Under the pieces are notes generated by a model that saw only the letters and a list, made by a program, of their open reading frames with translations, did no database searches and had not been told where the DNA came from. From the IMG/VR virus record IMGVR_UViG_3300027375_000014, positions 1 to 24,034 of that record: 24,034 bases of DNA; one strand, written 5' to 3'. The position numbers and the translations under genes are program-made. This DNA is from a virus. This document shows positions 1 through 9,354 of the stretch, piece by piece. The first letter of the stretch is position 1. Every line of letters begins with the position of its first letter.

Positions 1-498
1 CGGTCTTGGGCCATACTTCTCTGAAGCAATAAAGCTCAAAGTGTAAGTACGAGCATCACCAAGTAAAGTTCCCCAATCTTCAGAACCAGTTGTTACATCA
101 CAACCAAATTCCTCACCTAATAACCAGAAGTTATCGTTACGATCCCAAACAACCACTCTCCATCTGCCAGTTGCTAAAGTTTCAACATCTTTAGTATCTA
201 ACCAAGGAGTTGCTTGTGATTTTGGTTTAAATTTAACTGTCAAGTTAGATTCGTGGAAAGTTGTGCCATTATCTCTTGATGAAGTGATGGTGTCAGTAAA
301 GCTATTCGCACCTTTCAACTCCCAAAAATATCCAGTATCTAAAGTAACACCACCAGATTGAGCGATTTTAGTAACCGCACCTGAAGCGTCAACTGTGATA
401 ACATCACTCCAAACGAATGGAATTAAAAACATACCTTGGATCCCACCAAGATATTCTTTACATGGCTCTAAACGAGCGTCTATTGTATTACAAGGCAT
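1..498 (-). CDS. Virion protein next to capsid gene, possibly tail tube (3' end off window)
   Basis: A frame open from the ATG at 498 to the window edge gives 166 residues without a stop. It begins MPCNTIDARLEPCKEYLGG, and later has a stretch with GEEFGCDVTTG and a final TYTLSFIASEK. This pattern resembles small virion proteins that I recall lying directly after the major capsid gene in Bacteroidota phages. The beta-rich character and size fit a tail-tube or similar ring-forming protein, but that is inference. It follows the capsid gene by 73 bases, with a terminator-like hairpin between them, so it may be expressed at a different level or from its own start. A head decoration or connector protein is an alternative. 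The C-terminus is missing. Confidence 0.6.
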   Translation of the reverse strand, partial: MPCNTIDARLEPCKEYLGGIQGMFLIPFVWSDVITVDASGAVTKIAQSGGVTLDTGYFWELKGANSFTDTITSSRDNGTTFHESNLTVKFKPKSQATPWLDTKDVETLATGRWRVVVWDRNDNFWLLGEEFGCDVTTGSEDWGTLLGDARTYTLSFIASEKYGPRP

Positions 499-518
499 TT
501 TATTATTATTTTTTTTTA

Positions 519-546
519 TAAAAAAGGGCGGGTTTTGGCCCACCCC
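519..546 (-). terminator. Intrinsic terminator after the capsid gene
   Basis: On the minus strand GGGTGGG (545-539) pairs with CCCGCCC (532-526), with one G-T wobble, around the loop CCAAAA. T-rich sequence follows at once. It lies 25 bases past the capsid stop and before the next gene, so it probably trims or attenuates transcripts after the most highly expressed gene. Confidence 0.75.
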
Positions 547-571
547 TTATTGTTAATGTTTCAGTTAATTA

Positions 572-1492
572 TTACGGAGTTACATTGATAACAACTTGTT
601 GAGCTGGGTTAGTTGCAATGATACCGCCCGTGAAACGCATTATGGTGCGGACATTCTGAGATCCGTCGATTTTAGATAAATCTATGACAGACACTTCGTT
701 AAAGTCGCTCAATAAACCAGTACCAAAGTGTAAATCAGATTTCATACCTAAAATACAGTCGTTATCAGATAAACCAGGACACATTGTTACTGGAATACCT
801 TGGAAGTTCATTGGCTTTTCACCAACATAGAATTGGAAGTTGTAGTTACCAGCAGATAAAGCAGCTTGGTAAGCCTTCATTGTAGATGGGCCAACATAGT
901 ATTGGTAACCTTCTTTACCGTACAATGCAGCTGGAGAGTAATCCAAAGCTTCTTGCAAACGAGCAACAACGTTACCTGAAGTTGTAGCACCAGCGAATGG
1001 GCGAACGATAGCAGAGTTGTCAATCAAGTATTGAACCATACCACCAGTGTAGAAAGTGTTAGATTTCCAGATACCTAATTCAACGGCTTGAGCAACCTCA
1101 GCAGCAACTTGAGCTAATAAAAATTGCTCGAATGTAGCTGGTAATTTTTCAAATGCAGAGTAACCAGCTTGTGCAGCTTCCCAAGTTGTTCTCAAGTTGT
1201 TCTTACACAAAGTTAAGTTTACTTGTTTTTCAACTGTGGTCAATACATATTCTCCCAAAGTGATTGAAGAGCTATCTGTGTAATCACAAGTTGCGTTGTC
1301 TACGCTGATTGATTGTTGCCAGTTACGAATAACTTGCTTGTAAGCAACATTAGGGTGCAAAGTGATTAATTCTTTTGCAAGAGTTTCACCACTCAAAAGG
1401 GCGGCAGCGATATATTCGTTACCGAACTGACCAGCATAAGTATTTGGAGATACTGTAGGGCCAGAAAGTTTGATGTTTTTTAAATCTTTCAT
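572..1492 (-). CDS. Major capsid protein
   Basis: This is the probable major head protein, 306 residues from the ATG at 1492 (MKDLKNIKLSGP). A longer frame exists upstream, but it would run into the preceding gene, and the AT-rich gap 1493-1505 fits a start here. The N-terminal AGQFGNEYIAAALLSG, the central LTLCKNNLRTTWEAAQAGYS and the following LPATFEQFLLAQVAAEVA match my memory of capsid proteins in Bacteroidota siphophage-like genomes. Size and order (protease, scaffold-like gene, then this) are those of an HK97-fold head module. A terminator-like hairpin follows. The HK97 fold itself is inferred from context, not seen in the sequence. Confidence 0.8.
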   Translation of the reverse strand: MKDLKNIKLSGPTVSPNTYAGQFGNEYIAAALLSGETLAKELITLHPNVAYKQVIRNWQQSISVDNATCDYTDSSSITLGEYVLTTVEKQVNLTLCKNNLRTTWEAAQAGYSAFEKLPATFEQFLLAQVAAEVAQAVELGIWKSNTFYTGGMVQYLIDNSAIVRPFAGATTSGNVVARLQEALDYSPAALYGKEGYQYYVGPSTMKAYQAALSAGNYNFQFYVGEKPMNFQGIPVTMCPGLSDNDCILGMKSDLHFGTGLLSDFNEVSVIDLSKIDGSQNVRTIMRFTGGIIATNPAQQVVINVTP

Positions 1493-1505
1493 TTTATTTG
1501 TTTTT

Positions 1506-2123
1506 TTATTTGAATAATTGGTTAAATACTCGGTCAGTAACGGTTTCGTTTCTTTTCTCACCGATTTTAAATTTGATTGAATTTACTGGATTTGCCTCTG
1601 GAGAGTGGAATGATCTTGGAGCTTCCTCAGATGCTAAACGAGATACTAACTCGTCACGCTCTTCAGTTACACTTGACAATTTCATTTTAAGAGCATTTAA
1701 CTCTTCTCTGATTTCAGAAATTTCAGCAGAAAACTCACTTACTTTAGTTGTAGTTTCAGTTAACTTTTTAGGCTTTGCCATTTCCTCAACGATTTGTTCT
1801 TTCATTGGTTCATCTTGCATTACTTCCTCAATGATTGGCTCTTCCATTACTTCCTCTTCTTTAGTGGAAATTTCCACGATGTAACCTTTGTCGTCAACTT
1901 TTACAATAGTGCCATCTTCCATAGCGTATTCACCTTGTGGAGCTGGGATTTTGCCATCTTCAGTAACTACGAAAATAGCACTTCCAACTTCAAAAGATTC
2001 AGCGTCAAATGTAGCTTGACCATCCATTGTTTTCATTGATGCAAGGTTAACTTCAACGGCTGGAGCTTCGGCTTTAATGCCTAAAGCAACCATCACTCTG
2101 TTTAATGTTTCGTTTGCGTTCAT
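1506..2123 (-). CDS. Scaffold-like protein
   Basis: The product has 205 residues. The N-terminal half, up to about residue 90, looks folded and beta-rich. A very acidic stretch rich in E, M and P follows (about 87-115), then a predicted coiled coil (about 125-165: SAEISEIREELNALKMK). It ends in a basic tail with ETVTDRVFNQLFK. An acidic, helical protein between prohead protease and capsid genes is the usual picture of a head scaffolding protein, cut or expelled during maturation. The role comes from position and composition; no family motif was recognised. It could instead be a minor head protein. The gap to the capsid start is 13 bases. Confidence 0.6.
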   Translation of the reverse strand: MNANETLNRVMVALGIKAEAPAVEVNLASMKTMDGQATFDAESFEVGSAIFVVTEDGKIPAPQGEYAMEDGTIVKVDDKGYIVEISTKEEEVMEEPIIEEVMQDEPMKEQIVEEMAKPKKLTETTTKVSEFSAEISEIREELNALKMKLSSVTEERDELVSRLASEEAPRSFHSPEANPVNSIKFKIGEKRNETVTDRVFNQLFK

Positions 2124-2137
2124 ATTTATAAAACTTA

Positions 2138-2743
2138 TTATTTTGTGTTGTTACAATTTTGCCATTCAGTCAAGATGCTTATTACCTCTTGCAATTTGGC
2201 CTCTTCATCGGTTAACTCTTTAGTGAACTTTTGTCCTTTATCTACAAAATAACCCTCAATGCTAAAGCCCTGAACAAGTCCAGTTTTTACATAATCATTC
2301 CATACCTCTTCATTCTCGACTTTCATAGCAACCATCCAAGTCCCGATTGGATCAGTCATTCCATACAAAGCAGACTTGTCCTTCTCCATATCTTCCTTAA
2401 CCCAAGATTCAACCAGGCATAAACCTTGAATTTTAACGGCGTGTTCTAAAGTCGCTTGACCTTGATTACCTCTTTGCAAGTAAAGTTCACTTGCCTTCTT
2501 TACAGTTGCCCTTGAAAAATAGCAATAAAATTCCATCCCATCTTGATTGCGATAGATTGGTTTGTTTGGTATTAATGCTGGGCCTAATAAGATTCTTTTT
2601 TCAGCATCAACAGTGGCAAATTTTACCTTATGGTTATTAAGTGCCACGAAGTTAGATTCAATGGCTGGTGATTTTACGATACTGATTGCATCGATACCAC
2701 TTGCCATTTGATCCTCATCAAGTAATAACTCCAGAATCTGCAT
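2138..2743 (-). CDS. Prohead serine protease, XkdF-like
   Basis: This 201-residue protein probably processes scaffold and capsid proteins inside the prohead. Visible motifs fit the XkdF-type phage protease family: GPALIPNKPIYR (54-65), TLEH with the likely catalytic His101, LVESWV (110-115), GTWMVAMKV (134-142), and GFSIEGYF (159-166) with the likely catalytic Ser161. The ATG shares one base with the stop of the gene before it (TAATG), which suggests coupled translation. It precedes the scaffold-like and capsid genes, the normal place for a maturation protease. The third catalytic residue was not assigned. Confidence 0.82.
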   Translation of the reverse strand: MQILELLLDEDQMASGIDAISIVKSPAIESNFVALNNHKVKFATVDAEKRILLGPALIPNKPIYRNQDGMEFYCYFSRATVKKASELYLQRGNQGQATLEHAVKIQGLCLVESWVKEDMEKDKSALYGMTDPIGTWMVAMKVENEEVWNDYVKTGLVQGFSIEGYFVDKGQKFTKELTDEEAKLQEVISILTEWQNCNNTK

Positions 2744-3033
2744 TATTTTATACGACTATAAAGTTTAGTACAAACTGCAAGTTTTTCTTGCAACATCTTT
2801 TTGCCTTTAGTGATTCTATCCATTAAAGGAGTATCACCGATTTGCTTTGATAGTTTATCCATCAATTCAAACTCTGGAATCATATTGTTTAATGAATCCA
2901 TATTGCCCTTGATTTTATTTTGCACTTCATTTAATTTAGCTTCCAACTGTGGCATTTGCATCGCCAAGTCGTTTATAGATGTTTCGATTGCATCTATTTT
3001 ACCCAAATCAATTTTAAAACCTTTCTTTTGCAT
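2743..3033 (-). CDS. Small coiled-coil protein of the structural module
   Basis: This protein has 96 residues, is almost wholly helical in appearance, and is charged. Heptad-like hydrophobic spacing runs from about residue 13 to 90 (QLEAKLNEVQNKIKGN). There is no signal peptide or membrane segment. It sits between the tape-measure-like gene and the protease and overlaps the protease start by one base. The family was not recognised. A head or tail assembly accessory protein is plausible from position only. Confidence 0.65.
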   Translation of the reverse strand: MQKKGFKIDLGKIDAIETSINDLAMQMPQLEAKLNEVQNKIKGNMDSLNNMIPEFELMDKLSKQIGDTPLMDRITKGKKMLQEKLAVCTKLYSRIK

Positions 3034-3047
3034 ATATATAAAATTGT

Positions 3048-4880
3048 TTAGCCCCCTAATGTTGCATTTTGGCTTATGCGTCTGTCAAGACTTTGTCTGC
3101 TTGTTACATCGTTACCCACGACATACGCTTTTTGAGGGCCACCAACCGCACCTTGTAAGCTTCTTGCCATCTGTGTTGAGGAATCAACTTGCCCTCCAAC
3201 AACGCCTATTGATGGGCCACCAGTTCCACCACTTACTCCTCCAGTTTCAACCCCCATTTTACTCGCTTGTTCTGATATCTTTTTTATGTTAGCGATACCA
3301 GTTGCAATAACCGAAGCCATTAATAAAAAATTCATTGGCGGTGGAGCTGATGCCAAGGCCTTATTCGCTGCGACATATGTATCAATAACCGCTTGACCAA
3401 TAGCTAAAACTGTTGCACCTTTAGAGTTTTCTTTTAGTAAACCTTGAATAGCTCCCAATACTTGTTTTGTAGCGTCAAGTTTACTTTGAATTTGAGCTTG
3501 TTCTGCGTCTTGTAAAGCTTTAGTCTCTTCTTGTTGCTTTTTAGTTAAATCTAACTTTTGTTGAGCAATTGTTTTTTCAATGTCTAAAGTATCGAGGCCA
3601 TTTTTTACTCTGCTATTATAGATTTCTTGATTCTTGGCAAGTTCTAAATCAAGTAAAGTTTGTTGCAATACTTTCTCATCTTCAATAGTTTGCATTGCCA
3701 CAAGTTTTTTACGCTCGTATTGATCAGCAATGGTCTTCTCTTCCTGAGCATATTGCTCTTTTAATTGTGCGTCTTTAGCTTGTTTTGCCTTTTCAGCTTC
3801 CTCTTGTGCTTTCTTATCAGCATCCGCATTTATTTTAGCGACATTATTCTGATATTGTTTATTGATTAACTCTAATGCCTTGGCTTTTTCTTTTGCATTC
3901 ATTGTTGAACGCTGAATATCAAGTTTGGCGTTTTCATTGTCAATCTCGGCTTGTTTTAAAGCCTTCTCCCTTTCGGTCTGGATTGAATCAACGGCAAGTT
4001 TCTGTTCTAAAGCTCTAATTTTATCAGCTGATTCTTGCCTTTGTTTATTATAATCTTCAATTCTTTTCTTCCTATCCTCTGCTTGTTTCTTTTCTTCCTC
4101 GGCTTTAGCTTTTTTAGCGTCAGCATCTTCCTTTTCAATCTTTTGGTTTTCTTTAGCAAATTCTTTTCTCTTATTTGCAAGATTGGTTTCGGTGTTTAGG
4201 ATTTGTATTTCAGCTTCTTGTAGTTGCTTTTTACGGTCTTTTGATTCCCCATTTAAAGCAATTTCCTTTCTGATATTTTCGGCTTTCTTTTTAGCGTTCT
4301 TTAGCTCTTCAGCAGCCAAACTTGTCTCGGCATCGGAAATCTTTTTAAGTGCTGCCTTCCTTTCATCAAGCGTTTTATTAGTATCATTTAAAATTTCTTT
4401 AGCTTCGGCTAAATCTTTATTCTGTTTTGCTCTTTTAAGTGCCAGGGATTCTTCAGCGTCCTCAACTTCCTTAATGCTATCCGCCAAGTCCGAAGCCTGG
4501 TCACCAGTTACGCCAAACCATCCAGCAACGGCCTCTAATACTCCAATAAATTTATCAGCTAAAAATATAGCAAAGTCTTGAACAACCTTTACAACTGGAC
4601 TTATAATGCCTTTAAATATTGCAGTAATTTTGGCAAGTTTGCCCATACCTTCATCAGTTGACTGCAAAGCCTCATAAAGCGTTTTTAATGCAATAGCAAT
4701 ACCAGATATAACTAAAACAATTGGGTTTTTAATTAATTGTAAGAATTGTTTACCTAATCCAGATACGGCATTTGCAGCATTACCAACTGGCCCTGGTAAA
4801 CTACCAAAGCTTTTGCCTATATTGTCAAGCTTCTCATCGAAACCGTCAAGGTCTAACCCAAACTTAATTTTCTTAGCCAT
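3048..4880 (-). CDS. Tape-measure-like coiled-coil protein
   Basis: The product has 610 residues. A short N-terminal region is followed by a hydrophobic helix (about 47-72), then a second hydrophobic stretch (about 85-125). A very long alternating Lys/Glu coiled coil covers about 135-470. Another hydrophobic part (about 485-535, with AIGQAVIDTYVAANKAL) follows, then a Gly-rich stretch and a C-terminal part with AYVVGNDVTSRQSLDRR. This design fits a tail tape-measure or a coiled-coil internal virion protein. At about 1.5 angstroms per residue, a general rule for tape measures, it would set a tail near 90 nm. It lies between tail and head genes. The start ATG overlaps the small gene upstream by 28 bases. 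Confidence 0.65.
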   Translation of the reverse strand: MAKKIKFGLDLDGFDEKLDNIGKSFGSLPGPVGNAANAVSGLGKQFLQLIKNPIVLVISGIAIALKTLYEALQSTDEGMGKLAKITAIFKGIISPVVKVVQDFAIFLADKFIGVLEAVAGWFGVTGDQASDLADSIKEVEDAEESLALKRAKQNKDLAEAKEILNDTNKTLDERKAALKKISDAETSLAAEELKNAKKKAENIRKEIALNGESKDRKKQLQEAEIQILNTETNLANKRKEFAKENQKIEKEDADAKKAKAEEEKKQAEDRKKRIEDYNKQRQESADKIRALEQKLAVDSIQTEREKALKQAEIDNENAKLDIQRSTMNAKEKAKALELINKQYQNNVAKINADADKKAQEEAEKAKQAKDAQLKEQYAQEEKTIADQYERKKLVAMQTIEDEKVLQQTLLDLELAKNQEIYNSRVKNGLDTLDIEKTIAQQKLDLTKKQQEETKALQDAEQAQIQSKLDATKQVLGAIQGLLKENSKGATVLAIGQAVIDTYVAANKALASAPPPMNFLLMASVIATGIANIKKISEQASKMGVETGGVSGGTGGPSIGVVGGQVDSSTQMARSLQGAVGGPQKAYVVGNDVTSRQSLDRRISQNATLGG

Positions 4881-5023
4881 AATCTTATTATCCCTCTTTT
4901 AATTTTAAATTTTACTTTGTCTTTTCTGGTCTTTAACTTATATTTACCTTTGGCAATTTCTACATTCTCAGATACTCCAACCCATTCGTTTGATTGGGAC
5001 AGTTTTATTATTTCGTTTATCAT
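4853..5023 (-). CDS. Small basic protein, 56 residues
   Basis: This short frame fills the gap between two large structural genes. Its ATG overlaps the TGA of the 894-residue tail protein in an ATGA arrangement. Its end overlaps the tape-measure-like gene by 28 bases. The product begins MINEIIKLSQSNEWVG and its second half is strongly basic (GKYKLKTRKDKVKFKIKRG). The family was not recognised. The ATGA coupling and the absence of any other use for the gap are the reasons for calling it. Confidence 0.6.
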   Translation of the reverse strand: MINEIIKLSQSNEWVGVSENVEIAKGKYKLKTRKDKVKFKIKRGIIRLWLRKLSLG

Positions 5024-7704
5024 ATTATTCGCTCGATTGTAAATGATGTCCTTTCAATGTCTATGTTTTTAGTCGATCCGTCAAGAGTATAAGCTCTTAA
5101 CTTAACAACTTGGTTTTCGCCTATTGTCGCACTTGCGATAAGATTTATGGACAAAATTGTATTGGCGTGTGTTTCTTGATAGGCCTCTGTTTGTACGCCA
5201 TCAATATTAACTTCATAGCCAACTTTAGCCGATGAACCGTTATTGATTACCATATTGACATTGATTCTATACTGCCCAGATGTGTTTATTGTTACCTGGC
5301 TATTGGCTAAATCATAAGTATAAAATCTTTGATCACCGTCAAACCCGACATCAGTCAATGTTATAACTTGTGGCGTTGGGTTAACTGTTATTGGTAAGTT
5401 GCTATAATTCCACATCGTTACCTTATTAAGTGAAACCAAAGGAAGTATATTATCCATAATTGGAGTAATCATTGATTGAGCTGATATGTTGAATGTTTCA
5501 ATATCAACTGCATCCGTAGTATAAATACCTCCGCCTTCAATCGCATTGGCTAAAGCTTTACGAATAGGATTCCCATCTATAAAGGTCTTGCCATTATCCG
5601 TTGCGACCACTGTATTAAATGTAGGTTTTTTGCCAGTTGTTGAAGTAACTTGTAAATAGTTTACATTCGGATAAGTGATCAACTCAATGACGGCCTTTTG
5701 GCTTAACAAATCGTATTGGATTTTTTGAATCTTATAATAGTTTCCACTTATAGCCACATTATCATTCAGCTTCATATTAAGCCAAACGCCAACTGGTAAT
5801 ACCGCATTAACCACAACGATTCGGCTTCTTGATGAATAAAGCCTTGACAAATATTTATTCCAGTATAACCAATACATAGAATTGATTGGCATATTGCCTT
5901 TAAGTGGTGCTTCAAGCCCAAATGCAGTTGAATAAGCTCCAGATGTATAATTGCTAAAAGGAGATGATGGCGGATATTGAGTGATTAAAGAAGTCCCTAC
6001 ATAGAAACTATTTGCAACTGTTTTCAGATTTGTGTTTCGCCCATTATAGAATAGAATCAACTTTTGGTCAACCCCTTGAGATTCTGAATTGATTATAAAC
6101 GGCATTTCAATGTCCGTATTGCTGATCATATTCCCTGAAGTGTCAACCTCTTGGATCAATGTTATTGGGTTCACCTGGAAAACCGTTTCAAACTCGATTG
6201 GCTCGTCGCTGAAGTCAACATCAGGCCTAAAGGTAACATCCCCAAAGTTTCGTTTATAGGTTGTTTTAAAGAATGTCTGTGGTAAAGCTTCGCCCTCTTT
6301 GTGCTTCATTGTAATTGATGATGGCACATTCATCTTTCTATGAGTTAGATTCTTAAAATCTATAAACTCAGTGTACTCGACATTTTGTCCTAAAGCATAC
6401 CAATCTTCAATGTTATGCAATTCAAAACCATCAATAGTATTTGACGGCACAAGCACCGCATTAAACATTTGAAGAACAGAATTGAAAAACTCTGAAACTT
6501 TAATCTCTGGCATCACTCGTGCCATATCAACAAGCACTTGGCTTGTAGGCGGAGACAATAAACAAGCAATGCTACCATCAACCACCGCATCAACTGGTGT
6601 ATTGTAAATAAATTGAACCACATCTCCTTTGCTTAATCTTAAAAAATTGCAAAATTGCTGACCACTGCTAACCCATTGAGCTGCCGTTTTGTTTTGATAA
6701 AAGCCTTTTGTTTTGCCATTAACAGTTACTTTAACGCCAAGCGTTGGTGTAAATGTAGGGGCAACTAATGGAGTGTAATTTGTAATTGTTAACCCAAAAG
6801 TATATTGACCAGTTTCAGGGCAAGTATAAGTGTATGTTGTATTATTCCAAGCCCCACTTGTATTACCAGTTACAACTGTATTTCCAACTGGCAAAGCAAA
6901 CCAAGTATTTAAAGTGCTTGTTGGTTTAAAAATACTTTGCGGAGCTGAATCATTAGCCTCAAAGTTACCATAATTATTGCCGTTGATACGATCAAAATAA
7001 CTTCCAGGGGCTTCTTGTGGTGTTACATAAAGATATTCAAACTCTGGTCTTGATAATAATGTACCCCCTAAACTAAAATTTTCAGCCGTAAAGATATTTT
7101 CAATCATATCTTTAAGCAAAATTGATGGCCTTAAGCCTTTATAGTTGATTGTATTTTGTACGCCTATGTCATAAGATACCCCACCACTCTTTTTGCAATA
7201 ACGATATCCGTATCCGTAGTCTTTTAAATCCCAAATAATCGCACCGCCTAAAATACCACCAGTCCAAGACGAAACGACTAAAGCATTGCTGATCGTATGT
7301 AAGTAATTTGACCAATCAATTTCGGGCAATGTCTTCTCACCCCAATTGACTAAAAGCTTCTTGGTTGTGCCATAGAAAACTATATTATAAGAGCTTGGAA
7401 GTCCGTCAATGAATTTAACCTCGAGCAATTCAATTTCACCAGTAAAGACTGGCAAGCCGTGTATGTAAATTTCACCACTTAAGGCAAAGTTCTGATTCCA
7501 GCTTTGCAAAAGGACATTCTCGTCAAAATAGTTTTGAAATATCTTATTGTTTGATTCTGTAGCTGGTATGGTAAAGTTCTGTGAGAAGTCAGTAAAGACA
7601 GTATCAATCTTTGAATAGTCTTTTATCTGTCTGTTCAGCTCGATTGATTCATCTTGAAACAAGTCAACCAGTTTGCCATCTATAATAAGCGAAAAATATA
7701 TCAT
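5020..7704 (-). CDS. Large tail/baseplate protein with jelly-roll-like domains
   Basis: The product has 894 residues. The N-terminus (DLFQDESIELNRQIKDYSKID, then FSQNFTIPATESNNKIF) fits a conserved structural protein I recall from Bacteroidota phages. A central region (about 290-385, with CPETGQYTFGLTI) and the last 115 residues (about 780-894, with TSGQYRINVNMVINNG) both read like beta-sandwich, C1q/TNF-like modules. Such modules often sit in host-facing or trimeric parts. The gene overlaps its upstream partner by four bases and its downstream small gene by ATGA. Likely roles are tail tip, baseplate or an adhesin-bearing minor tail protein. The exact position in the virion is not visible from sequence. 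Confidence 0.65.
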   Translation of the reverse strand: MIYFSLIIDGKLVDLFQDESIELNRQIKDYSKIDTVFTDFSQNFTIPATESNNKIFQNYFDENVLLQSWNQNFALSGEIYIHGLPVFTGEIELLEVKFIDGLPSSYNIVFYGTTKKLLVNWGEKTLPEIDWSNYLHTISNALVVSSWTGGILGGAIIWDLKDYGYGYRYCKKSGGVSYDIGVQNTINYKGLRPSILLKDMIENIFTAENFSLGGTLLSRPEFEYLYVTPQEAPGSYFDRINGNNYGNFEANDSAPQSIFKPTSTLNTWFALPVGNTVVTGNTSGAWNNTTYTYTCPETGQYTFGLTITNYTPLVAPTFTPTLGVKVTVNGKTKGFYQNKTAAQWVSSGQQFCNFLRLSKGDVVQFIYNTPVDAVVDGSIACLLSPPTSQVLVDMARVMPEIKVSEFFNSVLQMFNAVLVPSNTIDGFELHNIEDWYALGQNVEYTEFIDFKNLTHRKMNVPSSITMKHKEGEALPQTFFKTTYKRNFGDVTFRPDVDFSDEPIEFETVFQVNPITLIQEVDTSGNMISNTDIEMPFIINSESQGVDQKLILFYNGRNTNLKTVANSFYVGTSLITQYPPSSPFSNYTSGAYSTAFGLEAPLKGNMPINSMYWLYWNKYLSRLYSSRSRIVVVNAVLPVGVWLNMKLNDNVAISGNYYKIQKIQYDLLSQKAVIELITYPNVNYLQVTSTTGKKPTFNTVVATDNGKTFIDGNPIRKALANAIEGGGIYTTDAVDIETFNISAQSMITPIMDNILPLVSLNKVTMWNYSNLPITVNPTPQVITLTDVGFDGDQRFYTYDLANSQVTINTSGQYRINVNMVINNGSSAKVGYEVNIDGVQTEAYQETHANTILSINLIASATIGENQVVKLRAYTLDGSTKNIDIERTSFTIERII

Positions 7705-8810
7705 CGAACAATGCTATTGATTAGTGGTTGAGCGTATTCAAAATTGAATGTGTACATTATAAGCTTATCGTTTTTAGCCGTCTTTTTATCAAAGGCAGAA
7801 TCCACGATCTGACAAGCATAGGTTTTAGCATTGTAATAAACAAATACTGCCGAGCTTAAAAGCAACTGTTGGAAATAATCGACATAAGATTCGGGAATCC
7901 AGTTAGTATTTGCAAGTTGCTTGTATACACCTTGAATATTATAAGGTGTTTTGATCCCAACGCCATAAGTCCAGGCCTCCGCCATATTAGTTTGAGCATA
8001 TATGCCTTTGTAATATTCCTCTTTAGTTGTAGTCATTGCAACCTTACTAACCGCATTAAATGAATACCCCTCAATAACGCCATACCTATTTTTGAATAGT
8101 ATAGTTGTCGTGCCGTATTTATTAGGACAATCAAACTTGACGCTTATGGTTTCCGATCCAGTTGAGTAATTGAATACGATATTGATATCATTACCCCAAG
8201 TCCCCCCAGCCGTTATGAGTTGTTTTAGCTCAACCGCTTGGATGTAAGTGCTTGAATTGGTAACCGCAGTCGGAGTGATGGTGCTTGTGCCACAAACAAT
8301 GCTTGTTATTTTAGTCGCATCATACCAGATATAATCGTATTGCGTTTCTGTGGTAAGGTATACTGTTGTTCTGTCAGTTAAAACTCGTTTAGTGGTCGCC
8401 TGGTTAAACCCTTCAAGTGTATATTCGTATCCTTTAGTGGCTAAAATGACATTGCTTGTTACTGGAGACGATGAACCACCGCCCCAAAATCCGTTTACCT
8501 TAACCGCACAATAAACTGCACCGCTTCCAATAGTTGATGTGGATGCTCCAATGGTTAAAAAATTGTCGCTTATATATTGAGTAACAATTTTAGAAATATC
8601 AATCCAACTTCGATTACCAGCGTATGTATCTGGAAGCCTATTGATTTCCGCTATCGGTGAAGCTGGTATGGTAGTCGTGCCACTCCACACATAGATTTTG
8701 TATTGATAAACAAAATTAGGTTGAGCGTAGTCGGTGTCATACGCTTGATATAGCATTGATGACAATGCTCCTTTTATGCTTGTAGGTTGTACGGTTAAGC
8801 TTATAGCCAT
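7701..8810 (-). CDS. Minor tail/structural protein
   Basis: This protein has 369 residues, is beta-rich, and has many Thr and Ser. It begins MAISLTVQPTSIKGALSSM and contains a conserved-looking tract (FDCPNKYGTTTILFKNRYG) near residues 228-246. It overlaps the start of the 894-residue tail protein by four bases, so the two are probably made together and may form one complex. I recognise the type as a structural protein that sits beside the large tail protein in Bacteroidota phages, but I know no exact function. There is no membrane segment or enzyme motif. Confidence 0.6.
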   Translation of the reverse strand: MAISLTVQPTSIKGALSSMLYQAYDTDYAQPNFVYQYKIYVWSGTTTIPASPIAEINRLPDTYAGNRSWIDISKIVTQYISDNFLTIGASTSTIGSGAVYCAVKVNGFWGGGSSSPVTSNVILATKGYEYTLEGFNQATTKRVLTDRTTVYLTTETQYDYIWYDATKITSIVCGTSTITPTAVTNSSTYIQAVELKQLITAGGTWGNDINIVFNYSTGSETISVKFDCPNKYGTTTILFKNRYGVIEGYSFNAVSKVAMTTTKEEYYKGIYAQTNMAEAWTYGVGIKTPYNIQGVYKQLANTNWIPESYVDYFQQLLLSSAVFVYYNAKTYACQIVDSAFDKKTAKNDKLIMYTFNFEYAQPLINSIVR

Positions 8811-8811
8811 T

Positions 8812-9354
8812 TTATAATATTTTATTTAAATTATCTGCAACATCTTGCTCAATTGCCTCTTTTAATTTATTGGCAAATCTATCCTCTGTTATGTCAACAC
8901 TCATATCAATAAATGGATAAGCTTCAATACCAAAAAATTTGATTTTTCGATTCATACAAAAAGCCATTGCCTTCCTATTGTTTTTTGTGTTCTTTAAAAA
9001 TTCACCGCTCTTTGTATTTCTTGGCTTTAGTCTTTTTTGGCCAATCCATTTGTCCATCTGATCAACTGGTATGCCCTTGCCTGGCTTTCTGCCGTCATTA
9101 ATATAATTACCATAGTCGGCCATCTCAACAAAATACTTTCCTTGCACATATACTGGCTTGATGCTATTTACTAATTGACCAGATGCGGTATGGTTAGCTC
9201 TGATTGATTTTATACTAATATTTTTAGGTCTCCCATTTTGCCATTCAGCTCTATAAGTTTTTCTTAACACTTTAGCCCCCAAATTGATTTTCATTTGGTT
9301 AGCCTGGAATGTTACAATTTCCCTTAAAACTTTATTGGTATTAACAGTATCCAT
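8812..9354 (-). CDS. Tail-completion/neck protein, HK97 gp10-like
   Basis: The product has 180 residues and is basic. The central ASGQLVNSI (about 57-65), followed by DYGNYINDGRKPGKGIP (about 80-96), and the later GIEAYPFIDMSV, follow the general layout of gp10-like tail-completion proteins, with a Tyr/Gly-rich core and a basic middle. Such proteins join the head-tail connector to the tail tube. It overlaps the gene before it by 14 bases and lies one base from the gene after it. The assignment is by pattern and place. Confidence 0.55.
   Translation of the reverse strand: MDTVNTNKVLREIVTFQANQMKINLGAKVLRKTYRAEWQNGRPKNISIKSIRANHTASGQLVNSIKPVYVQGKYFVEMADYGNYINDGRKPGKGIPVDQMDKWIGQKRLKPRNTKSGEFLKNTKNNRKAMAFCMNRKIKFFGIEAYPFIDMSVDITEDRFANKLKEAIEQDVADNLNKIL

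Noticed and set aside
1493-1561. A longer start for the capsid protein
   Set aside because: The extra 23 residues overlap the end of the scaffold-like gene and look unlike a protein start. MKDLKNIKLSGP has a proper gap before it.
2801-3292. A 163-residue plus-strand frame
   Set aside because: It is opposite the coiled-coil and tape-measure-like genes, has no plausible domain and no plus-strand context.
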